DNA of 58,716 bases from Stutzerimonas frequens (lineage in GTDB: Bacteria > Pseudomonadota > Gammaproteobacteria > Pseudomonadales > Pseudomonadaceae), in contig NZ_JAMOHM010000021.1 in assembly GCF_024448335.1 (NCBI RefSeq), forward strand, positions 1 through 58,716, in the 5' to 3' direction. The position numbers were made by a program, and so were the translations under genes. Within the stretch, counting starts at the first letter, position 1; every line of letters begins with the position of its first letter. The notes under the pieces were generated by a model that had not been told where the DNA came from, ran no database searches, and was given only the letters and a program-made list of their open reading frames with translations. Shown piece by piece: positions 18,611-28,506 of this stretch.

Positions 18611-19716
18611 TGTTGCAGCACCTGCGCCAGCACGTCCAGAAAGCGCGCGTTCTCACGCTCGGTACCAATGGAAACCCGCAGGAATGTCGGCATCCCGTAC
18701 CCGGCGACCGGACGCACGATCACGCCCTCGCGCAAGAGTGCCTGATTGATCGGTGCAGCATCGCGGGCGAAATCTACCGCGATGAAATTGCCCCGCGAGG
18801 GAATCCACTCCAACCCCAACTGGCGGAAGCCGCGCTCCAGCTGAACCATCCCTGCATCGTTCGCCTTGCGACTGGCGGCCAGATAATCGACGTCATCCAG
18901 CGCCGCGCAGGCGGCGGCCAGCGCCAGACTGTTCACGTTGAAGGGCTGGCGAACACGGTTCAACACGTCGGCGATCACCGGCGAACTGATGGCGTAGCCG
19001 ACGCGCAGGGCCGCCAGGCCATAGGCCTTGGAGAAGGTGCGCGAAACCAGCAGATTGGGATAGTCGGCGAGGAAGGCCAACCCATCAGGCAGCTCCTGAC
19101 CTTCGGCGTATTCGATATAGGCCTCGTCCAGCACCACCAGTACATGGGCTGGCACGCGCGCGAGGAAAGCACCCAACGCAGCGGCATCGAACCAGGTCCC
19201 GGTGGGGTTGTTGGGATTGGCGACAAAGACGACCCGGGTGTTCTCGTCGATCGCAGCGGCCATCGCGTCGAGATCGTGCCCCCAGTTCTTCGCCGCGACA
19301 GCGCGCCCCTCGGCGCCGACAGCCTGGGTCGCGATCGGATAGACGGCGAAGGCATGTTCGCTGAACACGGCGTTGAGCCCCGGCGCCAGATAGGCACGGG
19401 CGACCAGCTCGAGGATGTCGTTGGAACCATTGCCTAGCGTGACCTGGTGAACACCCACCGAATAACGCTGGGCAAGGCGCTGCTTGAGCGCGAAGCCGTT
19501 ACCGTCGGGGTAGCGGGTCAGCTCGGAAAGCTCGGCCTGGATCGCTGCCAGCGCCTTCGGGCTGGGCCCCAGAGGGTTCTCATTGCTGGCCAGCTTGACG
19601 ATCCCGGCGGGATCCAGATTCAACTCGCGCGCCAGCTCATCGACCGGCTTGCCTGGTACGTAAGGCGACAGCTTCTGCACGCCCGGCTGCGCCAGGGCAA
19701 GGAAATCACAACTCAT
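18607..19716 (-). CDS. hisC: histidinol-phosphate aminotransferase (HisC2 type)
   Basis: The 369-residue protein is a PLP aminotransferase of the HisC family. The PLP lysine is K230 in SRTFSKAYGLAALRVGY, and SNENPLGPSP, NPNNPTGTW and LDEAYIEY are intact. In this cluster, between pheA and the TyrA-AroA fusion, it probably also transaminates aromatic keto acids or prephenate, as proposed for HisC2 enzymes. That is inference from context. A second hisC would be expected with the histidine operon elsewhere. Confidence 0.93.
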   Translation of the reverse strand: MSCDFLALAQPGVQKLSPYVPGKPVDELARELNLDPAGIVKLASNENPLGPSPKALAAIQAELSELTRYPDGNGFALKQRLAQRYSVGVHQVTLGNGSNDILELVARAYLAPGLNAVFSEHAFAVYPIATQAVGAEGRAVAAKNWGHDLDAMAAAIDENTRVVFVANPNNPTGTWFDAAALGAFLARVPAHVLVVLDEAYIEYAEGQELPDGLAFLADYPNLLVSRTFSKAYGLAALRVGYAISSPVIADVLNRVRQPFNVNSLALAAACAALDDVDYLAASRKANDAGMVQLERGFRQLGLEWIPSRGNFIAVDFARDAAPINQALLREGVIVRPVAGYGMPTFLRVSIGTERENARFLDVLAQVLQQ

Positions 19717-19721
19717 TGGTT

Positions 19722-19786
19722 AGGCCTCAGGCTGCAGGCTCAGGCCGCAGGCACAAGCCTGTCGCCTGCCGCCTGCTCCTGAAGCC
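19722..19786. repeat. inverted CAGGC/GCCTG repeat array between pheA and hisC
   Basis: The intercistronic gap holds four CAGGC/CAGGCT copies on one side and, across a short ACAA spacer, four GCCTG/CCTG copies on the other. The whole can fold into a long imperfect hairpin. It lacks a T-tract. It resembles the small intergenic repeats seen in pseudomonad genomes, but I cannot assign a named family. Confidence 0.5.
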
Positions 19787-19797
19787 CGGAGCCGCAA

Positions 19798-20895
19798 TTA
19801 AAGTACTGCCTTGGGGTAGGAACCCAGCACCTTCAGCGCCACGGCTTCCTGGCCAATCTTCTCCAGCACGTCCTTGATCAGCGGATCCTGGTGGTGGCCG
19901 AGGAAGTCGATGAAGAACACATAAGTCCACTTGCCACTGCGCGACGGCCGCGTCTCGATCCGGGTAAGGTCGATGCCATTGGTGTGGAACGGCACCAGCA
20001 GCTCGTGCAGCGCACCCGGCTTGTTGCGCATCGAGACAATGATCGACGTCTTGTCATCGCCGGTCGGCGGCACTTCCTGGTTACCGATGATGAGGAAGCG
20101 GGTGGAGTTGTCCGGGCGGTCTTCGATCTTCTCCGCCAGCTTGGTCAGGCCGTACAGCTGGGCTGCCATGTCGCCGGCAATGGCGGCCGAGTTCCACTCG
20201 CTCTTGACCCGCTTGGCCGCATCCGCATTGCTGGAAACCGCCACCCGCTCGACGTTCGGATAATGCGCATCGAGCCACTTGCGACACTGCGCCAGCGATT
20301 GGGCATGGGAGTAGATGCGCGTAATGCGATCGGTCTTGGTGGTTTCGCCCACCAGCAGATGATGGTGGATGCGCAGCTCCACCTCGCCACAGATAACGAT
20401 GTCGTGCTCGAGGAAGCTGTCCAGCGTGTGGTTGACCGCGCCTTCGGTGGAGTTCTCCACCGGCACCACGCCGAAGTTCACCGCACCGGCGACCACTTCG
20501 CGGAACACCTCATCGATCGCCGCCATCGGGGTGCTGATCACCGCATGGCCGAAATGCTTGAGCGCGGCGGCCTGAGAGAACGTCCCTTCCGGCCCCAGAT
20601 AGGCCACGCGCAGCGGCTGCTCGAGCGCCAGGCAGGAGGACATGATCTCGCGGAACAGGCGGGCCATCTCTTCATTGTCGAGCGGCCCACGATTGAGTTC
20701 CATGATGTGCTTGAGCACCCAGGCTTCGCGTTCCGGGCGGTAGAACACCGCCGACTCACCCTCGGCCAGAGCAGCGGTCTTGACCCGGGCCACTTCCTGG
20801 GCGCAGCGGGCGCGCTCGCTGATCAGCTCGAGAATACGCTCGTCGAGACTGTCGATTCGAACCCGCAGCGCCTTCAGCTGATCGGCGTCGCTCAT
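19798..20895 (-). CDS. pheA: bifunctional chorismate mutase / prephenate dehydratase (P-protein)
   Basis: PheA converts chorismate to prephenate and then to phenylpyruvate for phenylalanine synthesis. The 365-residue protein has an AroQ chorismate mutase domain (about residues 1-90: LRVRIDSLDERILELI). The prephenate dehydratase domain follows (about 95-275: YLGPEGTFSQAA, PVENSTEGAV, STRF). Last is an ACT domain (GALHELLVPF, then RIETRPSR, a variant of the ESRP phenylalanine-binding motif). The start overlaps the serC stop by one base. Confidence 0.96.
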   Translation of the reverse strand: MSDADQLKALRVRIDSLDERILELISERARCAQEVARVKTAALAEGESAVFYRPEREAWVLKHIMELNRGPLDNEEMARLFREIMSSCLALEQPLRVAYLGPEGTFSQAAALKHFGHAVISTPMAAIDEVFREVVAGAVNFGVVPVENSTEGAVNHTLDSFLEHDIVICGEVELRIHHHLLVGETTKTDRITRIYSHAQSLAQCRKWLDAHYPNVERVAVSSNADAAKRVKSEWNSAAIAGDMAAQLYGLTKLAEKIEDRPDNSTRFLIIGNQEVPPTGDDKTSIIVSMRNKPGALHELLVPFHTNGIDLTRIETRPSRSGKWTYVFFIDFLGHHQDPLIKDVLEKIGQEAVALKVLGSYPKAVL

Positions 20896-21980
20896 CAGCC
20901 GTGCTCCTTCTCGAACTCGGCCATGTAGGCCACCAGCGCCTCGACCGCATCCAGGTCGACAGCGTTGTAGATCGAGGCGCGCATGCCGCCCACGGAGCGA
21001 TGACCTTTCAGGTTCAGCAGTCCACGCGCGTCGGCACCAGCCAGGAAGGCCTTGTCCAGGCGCTCATCGGCCAGGCGGAACGGCACGTTCATCCACGAGC
21101 GCGCGTTGACGGCGATCGGATTGGTGTAGAAATCGCTGGCATCGATGGCGCCGTAGAGCATGTCCTTCTTCGCGCGATTGCGCTTTTCCATCGCCTCGAC
21201 GCCGCCCTGCTCCTTCAGCCACTCGAAAACCAGCCCCGAGAGATACCAGGAGAAGGTCGCCGGGGTGTTGTACATCGAGCCATTGTCGGCGGCGATCTTG
21301 TAATCGAGCATGGTCGGGCAGACGGAACGTGCGTGGCCGAGCAGGTCCTCACGGACGATGACCACCACCAGCCCGGACGGGCCGATGTTCTTCTGCGCCC
21401 CGGCATAGATCAGGCCGAACTTCGATACGTCGATCGGCCGCGAAAGGATGTCCGACGACATGTCGACGACCAGCGGAGTATCGCCCAGCTCCGGCACCCA
21501 ATCGAACTGCAGGCCGCCGATGGTCTCATTGCTAGCGTAGTGCAGATAGGCTGCGCCATCGCTCAGCTGCCAGTCGTTCTGGCCGGGAATCGCGAAGTAG
21601 TCGTAAGGCTTGGCACTCGCAGCGACGTTGACGTTACCGAAGCGACGCGCTTCCTCGATCGCCTTGCGCGACCAGATGCCGGTGTCTACGTAATCGGCCA
21701 CACCACCTTCAGGCAGCAGATTCAGCGGAATCTCGGCGAATTGCTGGCTGGCCCCACCCTGCAGGAACAGCACCTTGTAGTTCGACGGAATCGCCAGCAG
21801 ATCGCGCAGATCCTGCTCCGCCTTTTCGGCGATGGCAGTGTAATCGTCGCTGCGATGGCTCATTTCCATGACCGACAGGCCCTTGCCATGCCAGTCCAGA
21901 AGCTCCGCCTGGGCGCGCTGAAGGACGGCTTCGGGAAGCGCAGCCGGACCGGCACAGAAGTTAAAGGCGCGTTTGCTCAC
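20895..21980 (-). CDS. serC: phosphoserine aminotransferase
   Basis: SerC transaminates 3-phosphohydroxypyruvate to phosphoserine and also acts in pyridoxal phosphate synthesis. A GTG at 21980, preceded by GAGAGAA, gives 361 residues and the family N-terminus SKRAFNFCAGPAALP. The frame runs further upstream but without homology to the family. The PLP lysine is K197 in AGAQKNIGPSG. It is coupled to pheA by a TGATG overlap and lies 120 bases after gyrA. Confidence 0.96.
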   Translation of the reverse strand: MSKRAFNFCAGPAALPEAVLQRAQAELLDWHGKGLSVMEMSHRSDDYTAIAEKAEQDLRDLLAIPSNYKVLFLQGGASQQFAEIPLNLLPEGGVADYVDTGIWSRKAIEEARRFGNVNVAASAKPYDYFAIPGQNDWQLSDGAAYLHYASNETIGGLQFDWVPELGDTPLVVDMSSDILSRPIDVSKFGLIYAGAQKNIGPSGLVVVIVREDLLGHARSVCPTMLDYKIAADNGSMYNTPATFSWYLSGLVFEWLKEQGGVEAMEKRNRAKKDMLYGAIDASDFYTNPIAVNARSWMNVPFRLADERLDKAFLAGADARGLLNLKGHRSVGGMRASIYNAVDLDAVEALVAYMAEFEKEHG

Positions 21981-22100
21981 TGCTGTTCTCTCGCTCTTGC
22001 TCGATATTGAATCCCGGGCTCGACGGCCGGCTTCGTTTACCGACCGCCTCGCTACCGTCTGCCCGGTGTGCTGCTTTCTAACGGATGGCGTTATCGCCAA

Positions 22101-24914
22101 TCAGTCTTCGTCGTCGGTCGGCACCACGTCCGGCGACACGTCGCCGCCACCGCCTAGCAACTCGTCCTCACTCGGCTCGGTACTGACGACCGGCATCTCC
22201 TTCTCGAGGGCATCGTCATCGAGCAGCGCCTCGATTTCTTCCAGCACCTCTTCCTCGGACGGCTCCTGCACCCGCTCCAGACCGACCAGGTGTTCGCCTT
22301 TGCTCAGCTTGATCAGCGTGACGCCCTGGGTGTTGCGGCCCAGCGAGGAAACTTCGTCGACACGGGTCCGCACGAGCGTGCCCTGATCGGAGATCAGCAT
22401 GATCTCTTCACCCTCGAGCACCTGCACAGCACCGACCAGCGGACCGTTGCGCTCGTTGGTCACCATGGCGATTACGCCCTGACCACCGCGACCGCGCCGG
22501 GGGAATTCTTCCATCGCGGTGCGCTTGCCGTAGCCGCGTACCGAGGCGGTTAGGATCTGCGCGTCGGGCTCTGGAATCAGCATCGAGATGATCCGCTGCC
22601 CTTCCGGCAGACGCATGCCACGTACACCGCGGGCATTGCGGCCCATGATGCGAACCTTGCTTTCCTTGAAGCGGATGACCTTGCCGCCGTCGGAGAACAT
22701 CATCACTTCCTGGGCACCATCGGTCACGGCGGCGGCGATCAGGGTGTCGCCCTCCTCCAGCTTCAGTGCGATGAGACCGGAGGTACGAGGCCGACTGAAC
22801 TGCACCAGCGGTGTCTTCTTGACCGTCCCCTTGGCCGTCGCCATGAAGATGTAGGCACCGGTGGGTTCGTCCTTCTCATCGCTGTCGTCGTCGCCCTCGA
22901 CATCGTCGACGTCGACGTCGTCATGCTCGATCACCAGACCTTCGGCGTCGTCCAGCTCCTCGTCACCCTCGGCAGCCTGCTTGCGCAGGGCCTCGAGATC
23001 GACCTGAAGCATGGCGGTGATGCGCTCGCCCTCGTCCAGCGGCAGCAGGTTCACCAGCGGACGCCCACGCGAAGTGCGCGAGGCCTCGGGAATCTCATAG
23101 GTCTTCAGCCAATACACCTTGCCCTTGCTGGAGAACAGCAACAGCGTGGTATGGCTGTTGGCGACCAGCAGATGCTCGACGTAGTCCTCTTCCTTCACCC
23201 CGGTCGCGGCCTTGCCACGGCCGCCGCGGCGCTGCGCCTGATAGGCGGCCAGCGGCTGGGATTTGGCATAACCACCATGGGAAATGGTGACGACGCGCTC
23301 TTCTTCGGTGATCAGGTCGGCCAGAGTCAGGTCGAGACGGGACTCGAGGATCTCGGTGCGCCGCGCATCGCCAAAGTCGCGCTTCACGCCCTCCAGCTCC
23401 TCGCGGATGACTTCCATCAGCCGCACCGGGTTGGTCAGGATACGGATCAGCTCACCGATCTGGGTGAGGATTTCCTGGTATTCGGCGAGCAGCTTCTCGT
23501 GCTCGAGACCGGTCAGGCGGTGCAGACGCAGGTCGAGGATCGCCTGGGCCTGCTCCGGCGAGAGGAAATACTTGCCGTCGCGCAGACCGTATTGCGGGTC
23601 CAGATTCTCTGGACGGCAGGCGTCTGCCCCGGCGCGCTCGACCATCGCCTCGACCGCGCTCGACTCCCAGGCAGTGGAGATCAGCGCATCCTTGGCTTCG
23701 GCCGGCGTCGGCGAGGCCTTGATCAGGGCAATCACCGGATCGATGTTGGACAGCGCAACTGCCTGGCCTTCGAGGATGTGCCCGCGCTCGCGCGCCTTGC
23801 GCAGTTCGTACACGGTACGCCGGGTGACGACTTCGCGGCGGTGACGGACGAAGGCTTCCAGCAGTTCCTTGAGGTTCAGCGTGCGCGGCTGGCCATCGAC
23901 CAGCGCCACCACGTTGATGCCGAACACGCTCTGCAGCTGGGTCTGGGCATAGAGGTTGTTGAGGATCACCTCCGGCACCTCGCCACGACGCAGCTCGATG
24001 ACTACACGCATGCCGTCCTTGTCGGACTCGTCACGCAGCTCGGTGATGCCTTCGATCTTCTTCTCTTTCACCAGCTCGGCGATCTTCTCGATCAGCCGCG
24101 CCTTGTTCAGCTGATACGGCAGCTCGGTGATGACAATCTGCTGACGGCCGCCGACCTTGTCGATGTCCTCGATATCGGCGCGCGCACGGATATAAATGCG
24201 GCCACGACCGGTGCGATAGGCCTCGATGATGCCGGCGCGGCCGTTGATGATGCCCGCGGTGGGGAAATCGGGGCCGGGAATGAACTGCATCAGCTCATCG
24301 ATGGTGATATCGGCGTTGTCGATCAGCGCCAGGCAGCCGTCGATGACTTCGCCCAGGTTGTGCGGCGGGATGTTGGTGGCCATACCGACCGCGATACCGC
24401 TGGAACCGTTGACCAACAGGTTGGGGATCTTGGTCGGCATGACTGCCGGAATCTGCTCGGTGCCATCGTAGTTGGGCACCCAGTCGACGGTTTCCTTGTC
24501 CAGGTCGGCCAGCAACTCGTGCGCCAGCTTGGCCATGCGCACTTCGGTGTAACGCATAGCCGCGGCACTGTCGCCATCGACCGAACCGAAGTTGCCTTGA
24601 CCGTCGACCAGCATGTAGCGCAGCGAGAACGGCTGCGCCATACGCACGATAGTGTCGTACACCGCGGAGTCGCCGTGCGGGTGGTATTTACCGATCACGT
24701 CACCGACCACACGGGCGGATTTCTTGTACGGCTTGTTCCAGTCGTTGCCCAGCTCGCTCATGGCGTAGAGCACGCGACGGTGCACCGGTTTCAGGCCATC
24801 GCGCGCGTCCGGCAGCGCACGGCCGATGATCACACTCATGGCGTAATCAAGGTAGGACTGCTTGAGCTCGTCTTCGATATTGACCGGGAGGATTTCTTTG
24901 GCCAGTTCGCCCAT
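22101..24914 (-). CDS. gyrA: DNA gyrase subunit A
   Basis: GyrA is the DNA-breaking subunit of gyrase. The 937-residue protein starts at the ATG at 24914 behind AAGGA. The active-site tyrosine is Y122 (AAMRYTE). In the quinolone region S83 and D87 are the residues of susceptible enzymes. The GyrA box is QRRGGRG in the C-terminal beta-pinwheel. An acidic insertion rich in Asp and Glu lies at about residues 640-687, and the C-terminal tail is also acidic. serC follows downstream, and mtnA lies upstream on the same strand. Confidence 0.97.
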   Translation of the reverse strand: MGELAKEILPVNIEDELKQSYLDYAMSVIIGRALPDARDGLKPVHRRVLYAMSELGNDWNKPYKKSARVVGDVIGKYHPHGDSAVYDTIVRMAQPFSLRYMLVDGQGNFGSVDGDSAAAMRYTEVRMAKLAHELLADLDKETVDWVPNYDGTEQIPAVMPTKIPNLLVNGSSGIAVGMATNIPPHNLGEVIDGCLALIDNADITIDELMQFIPGPDFPTAGIINGRAGIIEAYRTGRGRIYIRARADIEDIDKVGGRQQIVITELPYQLNKARLIEKIAELVKEKKIEGITELRDESDKDGMRVVIELRRGEVPEVILNNLYAQTQLQSVFGINVVALVDGQPRTLNLKELLEAFVRHRREVVTRRTVYELRKARERGHILEGQAVALSNIDPVIALIKASPTPAEAKDALISTAWESSAVEAMVERAGADACRPENLDPQYGLRDGKYFLSPEQAQAILDLRLHRLTGLEHEKLLAEYQEILTQIGELIRILTNPVRLMEVIREELEGVKRDFGDARRTEILESRLDLTLADLITEEERVVTISHGGYAKSQPLAAYQAQRRGGRGKAATGVKEEDYVEHLLVANSHTTLLLFSSKGKVYWLKTYEIPEASRTSRGRPLVNLLPLDEGERITAMLQVDLEALRKQAAEGDEELDDAEGLVIEHDDVDVDDVEGDDDSDEKDEPTGAYIFMATAKGTVKKTPLVQFSRPRTSGLIALKLEEGDTLIAAAVTDGAQEVMMFSDGGKVIRFKESKVRIMGRNARGVRGMRLPEGQRIISMLIPEPDAQILTASVRGYGKRTAMEEFPRRGRGGQGVIAMVTNERNGPLVGAVQVLEGEEIMLISDQGTLVRTRVDEVSSLGRNTQGVTLIKLSKGEHLVGLERVQEPSEEEVLEEIEALLDDDALEKEMPVVSTEPSEDELLGGGGDVSPDVVPTDDED

Positions 24915-25050
24915 GGAAGCCTGGTTCCTTATAGTCAGCAGGGTCCTGCGATAAGCGCGGGATGGTAACACAGACGGCGGCTATAAGCTGAGCCTTGCGC
25001 ACGGCTGCGGCTTGTCTGCATGGCCCGCTCGCGGGCCGATCGATTCAGGT
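24915..25050 (-). promoter_or_regulatory. gyrA: gyrA upstream region, possible gyrA RNA motif
   Basis: The 136-base gap between mtnA and gyrA holds a GGCCCG/CGGGCC hairpin just after mtnA (25022-25037). A small GCAG/CTGC hairpin at 24938-24949 lies shortly before the ribosome binding site. A conserved 'gyrA' RNA structure has been described upstream of gyrA in Pseudomonas. I cannot verify that this sequence fits its model. Confidence 0.35.
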
Positions 25051-26127
25051 TCAATGCAAGCGTTTGCGGCTCATCAAATCGGCCATCTTCGCCGCGGTCG
25101 GGCGCTCGACCACCCCTTTCTCGGTGACGATGACATCAATGAGATCAGCCGGTGTTACATCGAACACTGGATTGAATGCCTCGACATCAGCTGCGAAACG
25201 CTGGCCATTGACCTCGAGCAGCTCGCTGCCGGCACGCTCTTCGAGGGGAATCTCATCGCCGCTTTCCAGCGTCATGTCGATAGATGAGCTCGGCGCCACC
25301 ACCATGAAACGCACGCCGTGATGCATCGCTAGAACCGCGAGCTGGTAGGTACCGATCTTGTTCGCCACATCGCCATTGGCGGCGATGCGATCGGCTCCGA
25401 CGACCACCCAGGAGATCCCCCGCGTCTTCATCAGATGGGCCGCGGCCGAATCGACGTTCAGCGTGGTCGGCACGCCATCGCCCAGCAATTCCCAGGCAGT
25501 CAGGCGGGAGCCTTGCAGCCAGGGACGGGTCTCGTCGACGTAGACGCGCTCCACCAACCCATCGAGATGCGCCGCGCGGATGACACCGAGCGCGGTACCG
25601 AAACCACCGGTCGCCAGGGCACCGGTGTTGCAGTGAGTAAGCAGGTTCTGCGGATTGCCCTGATGGCGACGAATGAGGTCGACACCGAACTGCGCCATGG
25701 CCAGATTGGCCTCCCGATCGCTCTCATGTATCGAGATGGCCTGGGCCTCCAGTGCCGCGCAAGGATCCTCGCCTGGCTTGAGGCGTTCGAGACGTTCGCG
25801 CATCTGCTTCAGCGCCCAGATCAGATTGACCGCCGTGGGACGCGATGCAGCAAGGAGCGCGACATCTTCCTCCAGCGCCTGCCGCCAATCACCACCGGCC
25901 GCCATGCGCGTACGGGCAGCCAGGACCAGCGCATAGGCCGCACTGATGCCGATGGCAGGCGCGCCGCGCACGACCATGTCGCGAATGGCGCCAGCGACCG
26001 CAGCGGCAGAATCGCAACTGTGCCAGACCTCTTCGGTCGGCAGCTTGCGCTGATCGAGCAGGCTCAGGCGATCGCCATGCCACTCGATCGACTTCACCTT
26101 TTCCGCAGCCAGCAGTCGCTCACGCAC
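25051..26127 (-). CDS. mtnA: S-methyl-5-thioribose-1-phosphate isomerase
   Basis: MtnA isomerises methylthioribose 1-phosphate to methylthioribulose 1-phosphate in the methionine salvage pathway. A GTG at 26127, with GAGGG seven bases upstream, gives 358 residues, the usual Pseudomonas length. The frame also extends to 26166. Catalytic residues are C166 in [10 protein letters not shown] and D246 in [17 protein letters not shown]. eIF2B-like fold motifs are intact. The partner mtaD-like gene, normally adjacent and divergent, is at the far left of the window. Confidence 0.95.
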   Translation of the reverse strand: MRERLLAAEKVKSIEWHGDRLSLLDQRKLPTEEVWHSCDSAAAVAGAIRDMVVRGAPAIGISAAYALVLAARTRMAAGGDWRQALEEDVALLAASRPTAVNLIWALKQMRERLERLKPGEDPCAALEAQAISIHESDREANLAMAQFGVDLIRRHQGNPQNLLTHCNTGALATGGFGTALGVIRAAHLDGLVERVYVDETRPWLQGSRLTAWELLGDGVPTTLNVDSAAAHLMKTRGISWVVVGADRIAANGDVANKIGTYQLAVLAMHHGVRFMVVAPSSSIDMTLESGDEIPLEERAGSELLEVNGQRFAADVEAFNPVFDVTPADLIDVIVTEKGVVERPTAAKMADLMSRKRLH

Positions 26128-26183
26128 GGTATTTCCCTCGTTCAGCTTCGTCGAAGCAGGACCCATGATGCGCCCCGCACAGC

Positions 26184-26220
26184 AAAGAAAAAGCCCGGAT
26201 CGCGGGCGAACCGGGCTTCT
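26184..26220 (-). terminator. intrinsic terminator or attenuator upstream of mtnA
   Basis: On the minus strand AAGCCCGG (26211-26218 on the plus side) pairs with CCGGGCTT (26191-26198), and the stem is followed by CTTTTTCTTT. This is a good rho-independent terminator. No minus-strand gene lies upstream of it, so it may end an sRNA or act as a leader attenuator for mtnA. Confidence 0.7.
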
Positions 26221-26431
26221 ATATCAAATATGACCGGGAAACAGCGGTGCGACGCCTCGGCCGCCGCAACCCGGGCGCGAATGCTAATGCACTGATTTTC
26301 CAAGCACAAGCAACGCTATTGATACCTAGGTCATGTCAGTTCCCATCGAATAGCGGGGCGCGCCCTGCCGCCAGATCACCGGATGCGCGCGCCTATCCGG
26401 GTCAGCTTGACCAGTGCATGACAGCCTAATA

Positions 26432-26447
26432 CTGTATCCATATACAG
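26432..26447 (+). promoter_or_regulatory. LexA (SOS) box of the imu operon
   Basis: CTGTATCCATATACAG is a CTGT-N8-ACAG palindrome close to the enterobacterial LexA consensus. It ends 20 bases before the imuA start codon, so LexA would cover the promoter and repress the operon until DNA damage. Confidence 0.93.
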
Positions 26448-26467
26448 TAATTTTGGATGTTTCTTTC

Positions 26468-27085
26468 ATGTCTTCCGTGGTCGCCCTAGACCGCCTGCTG
26501 GATGCTCGCTGCATCTGGCGTGGCCAGGCCGTTGCATCTCCCAAGGCCACCCAACCGACCGGGCATGCCATGCTGGATGCGCTCCTGCCCGCTGGCGGCT
26601 GGCCGGATTCGGCGCTCAGCGAGATCCTTTTCGCAGCCCCCGGTATCGGCGAACTGCGCCTGCTTTGGCCGACCCTCGCCAGGCTGACCCGCGCCGGTGA
26701 ACGTGTCGTGCTGGTCGCCCCACCCCATCGCCCCTGCCCCCAGGCCTGGCTTGCGGCTGGAGTGGATCTGCGCCATCTGGTCATCGTCCAGGCCAAGGAC
26801 CGTGATGTCTTGTGGAGCGCCGAACAGTGCCTGCGCTCCGGCAGTTGCGCCGCCGTGCTGTGCTGGCCGCGACGGGCCGACGACCGCGCCCTGCGGCGAC
26901 TGCAGATAGCCGCCGAAACCGGCCAGACCCTGGCCTTTGCCTATCGCCCGCTGCGCGAAGCGGAAAATCCGTCGCCTGCGGCATTGCGCCTGACCCTCGA
27001 GGCACAACCGGTGCAGTTGCGTGTCATCAAGTGCCGCGGTGGCCTGGCTCCGGCCCGGTCGCTACCGGCCAGCGCCTGGCAATAG
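26468..27085 (+). CDS. imuA: translesion synthesis accessory protein ImuA
   Basis: ImuA is a RecA-like/SulA-like accessory protein of the ImuA-ImuB-DnaE2 mutasome that copies damaged DNA. The 205-residue protein starts at 26468, just downstream of the LexA box. Family features are the central HAMLDALLPAGGWP and LSEILFAAPGIGELRLL segments, where RecA would have a Walker A motif that is degenerate here. The C-terminus is basic. imuB follows after 8 bases. Confidence 0.93.
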   Translation: MSSVVALDRLLDARCIWRGQAVASPKATQPTGHAMLDALLPAGGWPDSALSEILFAAPGIGELRLLWPTLARLTRAGERVVLVAPPHRPCPQAWLAAGVDLRHLVIVQAKDRDVLWSAEQCLRSGSCAAVLCWPRRADDRALRRLQIAAETGQTLAFAYRPLREAENPSPAALRLTLEAQPVQLRVIKCRGGLAPARSLPASAWQ

Positions 27086-27093
27086 GTGCGACG

Positions 27094-28506
27094 ATGCTCT
27101 GGGCCTGCATTCTGCTGCCGCAACTGGCCATGGACGGCATCCTGCGCCACCGCGACGATACCGCCGCGCCACTGGTTCTGCTCGCCGGCCCGCCACAGCG
27201 CCGCGTGCTGCAGGCCGTCAACGCGGCCGCCCGCAAACTCGGCCTCAAGCCAGGGCAATCGCTGGTCGCAGCCCAGGCATTGACCCACGACTTCGCCACC
27301 GCCGATTACGACCCGCTGATGATCGAACGCTGGCAGCAGTTCCTGGCGGCCTGGGGTTACGGCTACAGTGCCCAGGTCAGCCTGCACTACCCGCGCTGCT
27401 TGCTGCTGGAGGTGCATTCCAGCCTCGGCCTGTTCGGCCCCTGGCCACGATTCGAGACGCGCCTGCGCGACGAGCTCACGGCCCTGGGCTTCCGCCACCG
27501 CATCACCCTGGCACCCAACCCGGCGGCCGCGCGCATCCTTGCCAATGCCCACGACGGGCTGGCCGTGACCGATACAGCCACGCTGCATCAGGCGCTCGGG
27601 GTACTGCCGATAGAGCGCCTCGGCCTGCCCCGTGAAGTCAGCACATCGCTGGTACGCATGGGCCTGCGCCATCTTCATCAACTGCTCGCCCTGCCGCGCG
27701 ACAGCCTGGCCAGACGCTTTCCGGCCGAAGTGCTGGCCCAGCTCGACACCCTGCTCGGGCATCGGCCGCTGCCTCTGGAGTTCTACCGCCCGCCGGATGT
27801 CTTCGACACCCGCATCGAACTGAATTTCGAGGTGGAGTCCCACCAGGCTCTGCTGTTTCCATTGCGCAGGCTGACCGCCGACCTGGCCGCCTTTCTCGCC
27901 GGGCGGGACAGCGGCGTCCAGCATTTCAGTCTGTACCTGGAACATCGCACCCTGCCCGACAGCGAGGTGCCGGTCGGCCTGCTCAGTACCGAACGCGAGC
28001 CCGCCATGCTGTTCGAACTGACCCGTGGCCGCCTCGAGCATCTGCAACTGCCTGCCCCCGTCCTGGCCGTGCGTCTGCTGGCTCGTGATTTGCCAGCCTT
28101 CACGCCGGCTCATCAGGCCTTGTTCGACGAGCGCCCGCAGCAGAATGTGCCCTGGGAGCAACTGCGCGAACGCCTCCGCGCCCGACTGGGTGACGACGCT
28201 GTAGTCTCGCTGAGCGCACGAGCGGACCACCGCCCGGAATGCGCCTGGCGGGAAAGCAGCCTCGCCCACACCGAACCCTTGCCTCAAGTAGGTTTGCGCC
28301 CCGGCTGGCTGCTGAACACCCCGCAGCCCTTGCGCGAAGAGGGTCTGCTCACCCTGGCTGGTCCCGAGCGCATCGAGTCCGGCTGGTGGGATGGTGCTGA
28401 CGCGCGACGCGACTACTATCGGGTGCAAACCACTTCCGGCCAACAGGGTTGGGCGTTTCGCGCCCTTACCGGAGGGCCGCTGCTGCTGCACGGCTGGTTC
28501 GCATGA
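27094..28506 (+). CDS. imuB: ImuB, catalytically inactive Y-family polymerase homologue
   Basis: ImuB acts as the hub of the mutasome, binding the beta clamp, ImuA and DnaE2. The 470-residue protein has Y-family palm, finger and little-finger organisation. The first metal-binding motif (DxDxFF in active polymerases) reads [13 protein letters not shown] at the N-terminus. The SxDE motif is also absent, around [14 protein letters not shown]. It is therefore expected to be inactive as a polymerase, as known for the family. It overlaps the dnaE2 start by four bases (ATGA). The frame extends upstream to 26812 only as a shadow of imuA. Confidence 0.94.
   Translation: MLWACILLPQLAMDGILRHRDDTAAPLVLLAGPPQRRVLQAVNAAARKLGLKPGQSLVAAQALTHDFATADYDPLMIERWQQFLAAWGYGYSAQVSLHYPRCLLLEVHSSLGLFGPWPRFETRLRDELTALGFRHRITLAPNPAAARILANAHDGLAVTDTATLHQALGVLPIERLGLPREVSTSLVRMGLRHLHQLLALPRDSLARRFPAEVLAQLDTLLGHRPLPLEFYRPPDVFDTRIELNFEVESHQALLFPLRRLTADLAAFLAGRDSGVQHFSLYLEHRTLPDSEVPVGLLSTEREPAMLFELTRGRLEHLQLPAPVLAVRLLARDLPAFTPAHQALFDERPQQNVPWEQLRERLRARLGDDAVVSLSARADHRPECAWRESSLAHTEPLPQVGLRPGWLLNTPQPLREEGLLTLAGPERIESGWWDGADARRDYYRVQTTSGQQGWAFRALTGGPLLLHGWFA

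Larger units (their letters stand above)
26128..26467. promoter_or_regulatory. divergent region between mtnA and the imu operon
   Basis: This 340-base gap contains a minus-strand terminator 57 bases ahead of mtnA and a LexA box next to imuA. No gene is visible in the middle. It is the place where, compared with P. aeruginosa, mtaD has been replaced by the SOS mutagenesis operon. Confidence 0.6.

Noticed and set aside
22923..24968. Long plus-strand open frame of 681 codons opposite gyrA
   Set aside because: It is the antisense of a conserved gene in high G+C DNA. Similar frames lie opposite rpsA (13790-15610) and aroA-tyrA (16907-18745). None has a ribosome binding site or known motif.
26210..26340. 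SAH riboswitch upstream of mtnA
   Set aside because: A GCCGAGGCGTCGCAC stretch on the minus strand recalls the SAH aptamer core, but the pairing CAGGCTCGG element is missing and spacing does not fit.
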